Assembly (NCBI RefSeq): GCF_001280005.1
Contig: NZ_LGDW01000477.1
Coordinates: forward strand, 1 to 35,971
Direction of reading: 5' to 3'
DNA length: 35,971 bases
From: Streptomyces sp. NRRL WC-3618
Lineage (GTDB): Bacteria; Actinomycetota; Actinomycetes; Streptomycetales; Streptomycetaceae
Shown: positions 30,721-35,971 of the stretch, piece by piece
Layout of the letters: each line of letters begins with the position of its first letter
Numbering within the stretch: position 1 is the stretch's first letter
The notes under the pieces: generated by a model
Told to the model about the DNA's origin: nothing
Databases searched by the model: none
What the model saw: only the letters and a program-made list of their open reading frames with translations
Program-made: the position numbers and the translations under genes

Positions 30721-31149
30721 GTGCCTGATCACGACAACTCGTCCCGGACAGTGACTGTCCCCACCTGCGACCACGGTCCTGTCACCGTCTGGGAACCCGA
30801 CTGGTGTACGGGAAGCGAGACAGAGCATCAGCCCGGCGGCTACCGCGTCGACATCACGCACACGAGCCCTGACCATGAATTCACGACCTCAACCAGCCGT
30901 GGCATAGCGGTGGTTCTGCGTACGTGCTTCGAACAGCGCCCCTTCACCGAGCGCCCACCCGGTCACGTCCCCTTCGTGAACGTCGAGATGGATGGCGACT
31001 GGTATCCACACAGTTCCGACGACCTGCGCCGGCTCTCGGACACCCTCACGGCACACGCGGATCAGCTCCGGGCACTTGCCGACCGCCTCGACGGTCTGAC
31101 CAACGCCTTCGATGCCGCACAGAGGAGCGCCTGCGGCGGCGAACCCTGA
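30721..31149 (+). CDS. DUF6907 domain-containing protein
   Basis: A 142-aa soluble protein that matches DUF6907, common in Streptomyces conjugative elements and islands. The signatures are VTVPTCDHGPVTVWEPDWC, a Cys-pair region, GGYRVDITHTSP, and PFVNVEMDGDWYPHSSDDLR, with a helical C-terminus. GTG 30721 has AGGGAG 7 bp upstream; earlier starts (TTG 30661, ATG 30694) lack one. Its presence supports an integrated island. Confidence 0.75.
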   Translation: MPDHDNSSRTVTVPTCDHGPVTVWEPDWCTGSETEHQPGGYRVDITHTSPDHEFTTSTSRGIAVVLRTCFEQRPFTERPPGHVPFVNVEMDGDWYPHSSDDLRRLSDTLTAHADQLRALADRLDGLTNAFDAAQRSACGGEP

Positions 31150-31296
31150 AAAAGGACGTGGTGGCTAAACAAGTCACGCTGCTTGTCGGCACACCCGCTC
31201 ACGCAGACGAACTCCACACATGGCGTGGCCCCGGCCAGGAGGACCGGTCGGGGCCACGAAACTGCTGGTCAGAGCCGCAGAGCGGCCCGGACCTCG

Positions 31297-31345
31297 GTAG
31301 ACCCTGTGGGACTCGAACCCACAACCAATGGATTAAAAGTCCTGG
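31297..31345 (-). repeat. Attachment-site core, tRNA-Lys(TTT) 3' part, copy 2
   Basis: All 49 bp are identical to 26251-26299. Again no tRNA 5' half follows on the minus strand. It separates island A (26300-31296) from island B. Confidence 0.85.
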
Positions 31346-31453
31346 CCAAAGCATGACGGGTAGTTCCGGATGCTCTCTTGCCATCCGAAACCGCCTGGCC
31401 AGGAGGACTTCACCATGCATCGGGTTCGGTGCCTGACGGCTCCTGCCGGACCG

Positions 31454-31476
31454 TCCGCTCACGCATCGTTCACGCA
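31454..31476. repeat. Arm-type element of attachment site, copy 2
   Basis: This 23-bp element differs from copy 1 (26408-26430) at one base and starts at exactly the same distance (108 bp) from its core, although the spacer has diverged. Confidence 0.6.
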
Positions 31477-31848
31477 GAGCACCCCGCATGAACTGCACGG
31501 AACACCCCGGACGGGCCACGCTTGCGGATCAACCCAAGATCAAAAAAAGCAGGCTCGACCCTGCAGACACCGGCCCGTTCGACGGGCAGCCTGGGTGTAT
31601 CGGCTCAGACTCGTTCCTGTGGCGCGGATCTTCAAGATCAGTAAGTGCATCAACTCTGATGCTGCCCCGCGCTCTCACGGCGGCGAGTCTTGTACGCCGT
31701 GCCTCAAAGGGGCTCGGCTCGTTGGGTTCAGCCGCGTGTCCATCTGATCTCGTGGGTGAAGCCGAGGGTGATCACGAAATATACCCAGCGGGGTAAGGAC
31801 TTCGCGGTGCGAGGCGGAGAGGCTGGTGCCCGAGGTGGGGAGCAGTCG

Positions 31849-32013
31849 ATGAGCGGGCTCGCGGTGGAAGTCGAAGTCGTTACTTCCATCTGTGCTGCGC
31901 GGGTTCTGATTCGCCAACTCCGAGGGCTGTTGGTGGACATCGGTAACGCAATCCGCGCCTGGCGCTCCGTGCGCGACATCTTGCGGGACGAGCAGGACGA
32001 ACACCAGGGCTGA
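31849..32013 (+). CDS. Possible small protein
   Basis: A 54-aa frame (LAVEVEVVTSICAARVLIRQ, LRGLLVDIGNAIRAWRSVRD) with GGGGAG 6 bp before the ATG. No family is recognised. It could be a small helical protein or a chance frame. Confidence 0.28.
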   Translation: MSGLAVEVEVVTSICAARVLIRQLRGLLVDIGNAIRAWRSVRDILRDEQDEHQG

Positions 32014-32363
32014 CCTAGGCGCTCGCTCCGACTTGGCGGCGGGCGGTCGGCAGCAGAGACCGCTGTCACCGCTGGGCTGGATCTCTGCGGCCGACCTGGT
32101 GGCGAAGGAGCGCGGCGTTCCGTTCGGAACGGAGCCGAGGTTCCGAGTCGGCGCGCTCCGTTTCGGAACAGCCGCAGGTGCTGGTCAGCTCTGAACAGCA
32201 CCTGCTGATCATTTGCTCCGCGTCTCCGTCTGCAGCGAGTGACCGCGCACGGTCATCAAGGGTGTGCAGACGACGGCGACACCTCAGACTCATCCCAAGG
32301 ATCACTGGGACGCTTCAGAAAACGGGTGAGAGCGCCGCGCGGAGCAATCTACGATCGTTCACC

Positions 32364-33545
32364 ATGGGCGTGTACATGAGCCAGCATCGGACAGATGCGG
32401 CACCGAAGCGAGCATCAGAATCGGATGCCGAGTTCTTCGAACGGATCGCCGGTCCGTTCTGGGACCAGGTTCGGGATGTGATCAACGAGTGGTGGTCGCA
32501 CTTTCCCCCCGATGCTCAGCCCGGCCTGCGTAGTCGGCTACAGGATCGCAATTCCGACGCGAACGTCTACTCCGCGTTGTGGGAGCTGTACGTGCACGAG
32601 ATGCTGCTCGGCTCCGGTTGCACGGTGGAGATCGAGCAGCAAGTAGGCACAGGGGGCAAGTACCCAGACTTCCTGGTCACCCGTGGCGACGAGCAATTCA
32701 TTGTCGAGGCGATCTGGACAGCCGAGAATCTGGACGCAACCGGGAGCAGCTCGCTCCCGCCTCAAGTGGCGGACGCGATCGACCGCGTTCCGAGCCCAAA
32801 CTTCTACGTGTCATACAAGGTTGTCAGCGCTGGCTCGACTACTCCGCAGCAAAAACGCTTGAAGAACGAGCTGACACGATGGCTGGCAAGCTTGGACCCC
32901 GACCAGGTCATTGCCGAGTATGAGCAGAAGGTGCCGCTACCCAAACATACCTGGCAGGAGGCAGGTTGGCGCCTCAACTTCGAGGCGATCCCCCGCAGCC
33001 CCGGCAGACGAGGCGATCCGACGAGCAGGACAATAGGCATCCATCCCTGGATTTGGGTCGCCGATGACTCAGATCGGGTGCTCAAAGCCGTGCGAAAGAA
33101 GGGCAAGAAGTACGGCGACTTGGCGCTGCCATTCATCGTTGCGGTTGGTAATTCGGCCGTCTTTCCGGAAGATGAGGACACCGAGACCGCGTTGTACGGG
33201 ACCTCGGTCGAGTACGCCCACCGCACCGGATCGACTTTCGGTCGCAATCCCGACGGCTACTGGACTGCTGCACAAGATCAGGCCCATAGCCGGGTCAGCG
33301 GCGTGCTGACCGTCGACAACCCGGCACCTTGGACCTGGGCGAAAAAGGTCCCAGTCCTCTGGCAAAGCCCCGCACCTGGCTCGCTTCCGGCCCCCGTTCT
33401 TGCCACCTGGGAATCGGTACAATTGGCCGATATTCACGTCGAACGTCAGCCAGCGGCTCGCCCCATCCACACGTCTCTTGGTCTGCCTGAGCACTGGCCG
33501 ATCGGGGATGCTTTTCCCCGGCGTCGGCCAAGCTCCGAAAGCTGA
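32364..33545 (+). CDS. PD-(D/E)xK-like nuclease superfamily protein (putative)
   Basis: A 393-aa protein. The N-terminal third has a helical region (FFERIAGPFWDQVRDVINEW) then YSALWELYVHEMLLGSGCTV, KYPDFLVTRGDEQFIVEAIW, the pattern of PD-(D/E)xK endonucleases: PD at about 103, and a strand with VEA in place of ExK. The lysine position is not clear, so it may be inactive or use another residue. The C-terminal two-thirds show no known motif. The transcript is probably leaderless: TACGAT at 32350-32355 lies 8 bp before ATG 32364. Location in an island with defence genes suggests a defence or restriction role (inference). Confidence 0.6.
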   Translation: MGVYMSQHRTDAAPKRASESDAEFFERIAGPFWDQVRDVINEWWSHFPPDAQPGLRSRLQDRNSDANVYSALWELYVHEMLLGSGCTVEIEQQVGTGGKYPDFLVTRGDEQFIVEAIWTAENLDATGSSSLPPQVADAIDRVPSPNFYVSYKVVSAGSTTPQQKRLKNELTRWLASLDPDQVIAEYEQKVPLPKHTWQEAGWRLNFEAIPRSPGRRGDPTSRTIGIHPWIWVADDSDRVLKAVRKKGKKYGDLALPFIVAVGNSAVFPEDEDTETALYGTSVEYAHRTGSTFGRNPDGYWTAAQDQAHSRVSGVLTVDNPAPWTWAKKVPVLWQSPAPGSLPAPVLATWESVQLADIHVERQPAARPIHTSLGLPEHWPIGDAFPRRRPSSES

Positions 33546-33987
33546 GGGCCCGACGCGAACGGGCGGATGCCTGACGTGTGGAGAGCGCCCAGGGACCAGA
33601 GCAGGTCCCCTCGTCATACCGAGCAGAGGTGTCTTCACAGCCCAGTAACCGGCTGCCCCGTGAGTGCCTGGGTGATCTGCCAGATGGCAGCATGCTCCTG
33701 CACTTCACGTGGGATCGCGACCTTGTCGACCGGCTACTGCTCACCGTCGAACGTGCTGGCCGCATCCATACCAAGACAGGGGCCACCGTCCCCAACGCGT
33801 CTACTACGAGTCGCATCTCTTCCTCCTGTATACCCTACCTCGCGCACCCCAGCTGCCCGACTTGCAAAGTTCTGTTGTGCGCCCTCGGCAGACTGGCCGC
33901 GCTCTCGGCACGCCCCTTGCGCTGTTCGGCTCGTAAACTTCTCTGGCCACTATTACGGCACCAACTCCTCGTGCATCATGGCCTCTT
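33546..33987. other. No supported gene; degraded sequence
   Basis: Open plus-strand frames here show no recognisable similarity. On the minus strand 33635-33733 reads coherently (VDKVAIPREVQEHAAIWQIT, QALTGQPVTGL, stop) but a TAG at 33734-33736 cuts it off from anything upstream. It is probably the last part of a broken gene of unknown kind. Confidence 0.4.
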
Positions 33988-34275
33988 ATGGATGAGGGAA
34001 TAGTCGCGCTGATAGCGGCAGGTTGCGGGCTTCTCGGCTCGATACTGGGAGCTGCTTTCACGGCATGGGATACCAAGGCCGGAGCAGACAAGAGCGCTGA
34101 TGCTGTGCGCGGACAGGCACACGACCAGGCTGCAAACGAGCACGCTCATTGGCTACGGCAACAACGTCTTTCCGCCTGCGAGGGGGTTCCTCGACCGTGC
34201 GGAACTCAATCGCAAGTCCGTCCATACGTAACGACTGATCAGCCTAACTCTTCGCCAGAAGTCGGCCACTCTTGA
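33988..34275 (+). pseudogene. Frameshifted small membrane-anchored protein gene
   Basis: The frame starts ALIAAGCGLLGSILGAAFTA, one membrane helix, then a charged helix DQAANEHAHWLRQQRLSACE. That layout is common in N-terminally anchored actinobacterial proteins of unknown function. At the run of five G near 34182-34186 the plausible continuation (FLDRAELNRKSV) jumps to the +1 frame and ends quickly at a TAA; the original frame runs on as low-quality sequence. It is probably a broken gene next to the mCpol unit. Confidence 0.45.
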
Positions 34276-34324
34276 AGTACTGACGCTGTTCCCCAGCTGA
34301 TGGCGATCCTCGATCGGGGAAATT

Positions 34325-34690
34325 TTAGCTGTCTCGCGGGTAAGTTATCGCGCGACGCTTTCCTGCAGCCTTTGCCATTCTCAGTGCGACAAAACTTTCA
34401 CGCAGAGTTTCACCCATCCCGGCCGAGAATGTAAATTTCCCCGGGCGCTGGAGGTCCGAGAGCCGATCACATATAGAACCAATGTCAGGGTTGTCGATTC
34501 GCGCCAAGACGCTATCACCCCCCGCCGACACGACGTAGACGCCTGGGATTTCATTAAGTGAATCAACCAGTTCGTCAATCGATGCAGAAATCTCCTTGGA
34601 TGACGCCACGAACGAGTCGACGTCGTTCGCTAGAAGGTGTGCTTCAACCTTGCCCCCTACATCGTCACCATCGATGATCAGATAAGACAA
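34325..34690 (-). CDS. Minimal CRISPR polymerase (mCpol)-like nucleotide cyclase
   Basis: A 121-aa single-domain protein. It shows the mCpol layout: LIIDGDDVGGKVEAHLL at the first metal strand (D7, D9, D10), AGGDSVLARI as the GGDD-type hairpin (57-60) and KFTFSAGMGETLRESFVALR then MAKAAGKRRAI. mCpol is a Cas10/GGDEF-like palm enzyme predicted to make cyclic oligonucleotides. The second acidic residue of GGDD is Ser here. The start is TTG 34690, 5 bp after GGAG; ATG 34726, which overlaps the effector gene by 8 bp, would add 12 atypical residues. Together with the effector this resembles Panoptes, where mCpol product holds a membrane effector inactive. Confidence 0.78.
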   Translation of the reverse strand: MSYLIIDGDDVGGKVEAHLLANDVDSFVASSKEISASIDELVDSLNEIPGVYVVSAGGDSVLARIDNPDIGSICDRLSDLQRPGKFTFSAGMGETLRESFVALRMAKAAGKRRAITYPRDS

Positions 34691-34718
34691 CACGGCTCCA
34701 TTTCTCGGGGCTGTCAAA

Positions 34719-35762
34719 CTATACATAGGAAATAATTTCGGTTCTCAGACCGAGAGGCAAAAGGGAGCCGAGGGCAAAGGCAAGCGACGTTGGGGCCGAA
34801 ATAAATAGGCGCCCCTCCGGAACTGACCCGTGTGCTGCATTCATGGAAGAAAGGTGACTCGCCCAACCCTGTAGAGTGCGTTTCAGTAGTTCATTATACG
34901 CGCGGTGATCATTGGGGAAATCTGGGCACTCGATCACAAGTGCTGTGCTGCAGATATCGCCTGCGTTCACTTGATAACGGGCATGAGTACCCGCAGCTGC
35001 CGCAGCTTGCGCATCCATGGCGCGACTTGCGGAATTTTGAGAGATGCAGACGATTAGCGCATGCCTGTTTATGTTTCCAGGATTCAAATTTACGGTCTGC
35101 ATCTGCACCGCACTAGGTAGTTGATAATTGACCTCCGACGTGCGCGGCCCCGTGGGCGTGCCTACGAGCTGCAGGGGAGGCAAAGCCCCAACTGCACCCG
35201 AGTTGGAAACCTGATGTACGGAGATCTCCTGAAAATCGTGGACTCTCAGGGATGCCCCCTGCGCACTATTAAACACCTCCCGTCCAAGCTGGAATGAGTT
35301 CTCAAGGCCACTGGTAAGATAGAAGGAGATTTCACTCGACTTTCGAGGATTCTCCTCCTTAAGCCGAGCCTCGATCACTTTCTGCGTCAGCCGCCTCCTA
35401 TCTACTCCTGAGCCCGGATGCAGTTCGTCGGCATTTACGTAGAAAAAGCTAATGTGTTTAGCTTTAGCCTCTGCTGCATATTCCAGAAGTCTCGCATCCG
35501 ACCACCCGGAAGTTGGTTCTGGCTGCAGAAATACAGCGACTCCGACTCCGGAGCGTCCGTGGAGGCTAATCCAGCTAGCAGCCAGGATGAGGAACCCTGC
35601 AATCAGAATGCAGATTTCAGTTCGCTTGCCGCCGGGAATCATTCCGAGAAAATCGGGGAGGGTGGAAGCTACAATGGCAGTGCCGATTGCCGCAACCAGC
35701 GCAGCAAAGATCGCTCGATCCTCGTTAACTCTTCGGTAGCTTCGCCTAATGCGGCCCGCCAT
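34719..35762 (-). CDS. Two-transmembrane SAVED-like effector, partner of mCpol
   Basis: A 347-aa protein. Two N-terminal membrane helices (AIFAALVAAIGTAIVAS and ICILIAGFLILAASWISL, about 18-70) are followed by a cytoplasmic region. The C-terminus (INRHALIVCISQNSASRAMD and GRLFISAPTSLAFALGSLLP) has the end pattern of SAVED domains, which bind cyclic oligonucleotides. ATG 35762 has AAGGGGCGAG directly upstream. Its stop lies 29 bp before the mCpol TTG (or overlaps ATG 34726). This is a sensor that would open or damage the membrane when its ligand state changes. SAVED is inferred from the C-terminal motif. Confidence 0.65.
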   Translation of the reverse strand: MAGRIRRSYRRVNEDRAIFAALVAAIGTAIVASTLPDFLGMIPGGKRTEICILIAGFLILAASWISLHGRSGVGVAVFLQPEPTSGWSDARLLEYAAEAKAKHISFFYVNADELHPGSGVDRRRLTQKVIEARLKEENPRKSSEISFYLTSGLENSFQLGREVFNSAQGASLRVHDFQEISVHQVSNSGAVGALPPLQLVGTPTGPRTSEVNYQLPSAVQMQTVNLNPGNINRHALIVCISQNSASRAMDAQAAAAAGTHARYQVNAGDICSTALVIECPDFPNDHRAYNELLKRTLQGWASHLSSMNAAHGSVPEGRLFISAPTSLAFALGSLLPLGLRTEIISYV

Positions 35763-35971
35763 CTCGCCCCTTACCCACCCGCGTAGTCAGTAGCACCACA
35801 GCCGTAATCTACCGGGTCTTGTGTTCGCCCACTGGCGATCGCATCCGACCTTGAGCGCATGAAGTCGTCGGGGTACTCAGGTTGAACTCGTAGAGCCTGC
35901 GGGGGTCGTGACGGTTCGTGATCCCTGCGGTACGACGGGATCATGAGGTATGCGCAGAGGGGCGGGTACAC
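35763..35971. other. Upstream region of the effector gene, no supported gene
   Basis: This 209-bp end probably contains the promoter of the mCpol unit on the minus strand. It includes GATCCC and GGGATC inverted sequences around 35918-35943. A 66-aa minus-strand frame reaching the window edge has no similarity. Confidence 0.4.

Larger units (their letters stand above)
31150..32363. other. Island junction region with few genes
   Basis: This 1.2-kb stretch holds the second attachment core (31297-31345) and its arm element (31454-31476). One small frame at 31849-32013 (54 aa, GGGGAG upstream) is possible but unsupported. A palindrome GTTCCGTTCGGAAC (32117-32130), a related copy at 32156-32169 and a 10-bp hairpin (32174-32205) lie before the next gene. 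No other coding frame is convincing. Confidence 0.5.

Noticed and set aside
26251..31345. Two functional tRNA-Lys genes
   Set aside because: Both copies lack the D arm and 5' acceptor strand; only the 3' part is present, so they are attachment-site copies.
1..35971. CRISPR array
   Set aside because: No regularly spaced direct repeats with unique spacers were seen; the mCpol gene is not linked to cas genes.

Overview
The window is high-GC actinobacterial DNA, almost certainly a Streptomyces chromosome. The support is the codon bias, the frequent GTG/TTG starts and leaderless promoters, the family content (SCO5918 family, DUF5994, DUF4235, DUF3618, many ANTAR and STAS proteins), the Streptomyces-type intergenic repeat near 336-410, and the actinobacterial initiator tRNA.

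Left part (1-16.05 kb) is core-like chromosome. It holds the lhgO 3' end, trmB, a PrsW-type membrane protease, an aldo/keto reductase, an M23 peptidase under a c-di-AMP (ydaO/yuaA) riboswitch, and initiator tRNA-fMet. Next comes a pyrimidine reductase/deaminase fusion, a MarR regulator and GTP cyclohydrolase II, with similar palindromes before the last two. A BrkB/YihY protein and a three-gene envelope operon (holin-X, DUF3618, DUF4235) follow. Then come a cold-shock protein with a MerR-like regulator, a GvpU-like gene, and a cold/RNA cluster (SCO5918 family, CBS protein, DEAD-box helicase, second cold-shock protein).

Middle part (16.05-26.25 kb) is an accessory stress/signalling neighbourhood. 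It contains a frameshifted pterin dehydratase relic, two STAS anti-anti-sigma proteins, three DUF5994 paralogues, a CsbD-like protein, two small ANTAR proteins flanking a PRC-barrel gene, and a tightly overlapping operon STAS - GNAT-like - GAF-ANTAR - GAF-ANTAR. Two insertion-sequence remnants lie at 17.78-17.98 and 18.37-18.82 kb. The second is an internal-deletion derivative that sits exactly in a CTAG shared by the stop codons of two convergent genes.

Right part (26.25 kb to the end) looks like islands stacked in tandem at a tRNA-Lys(TTT) 3' end. Two identical 49-bp copies of the tRNA 3' part (26251-26299 and 31297-31345) are each followed, after exactly 108 bp, by a near-identical 23-bp element. 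A truncated third junction is at 16321-16347. The intact tRNA should lie beyond the right edge. Island A carries an EACC1 + caspase/PQQ-propeller conflict system, a decayed phage tail module, a small DNA-binding/antitoxin-like gene with an unknown partner, and a DUF6907 gene. Island B carries a PD-(D/E)xK-like protein, a frameshifted membrane-protein gene and, in noticeably AT-richer DNA, a two-gene unit of a two-TM SAVED-like effector and a minimal CRISPR polymerase (mCpol). That pair resembles the Panoptes class of cyclic-nucleotide defence and is the strongest candidate for an interesting system here. No integrase gene is visible, so the islands are either cargo-only or decayed.
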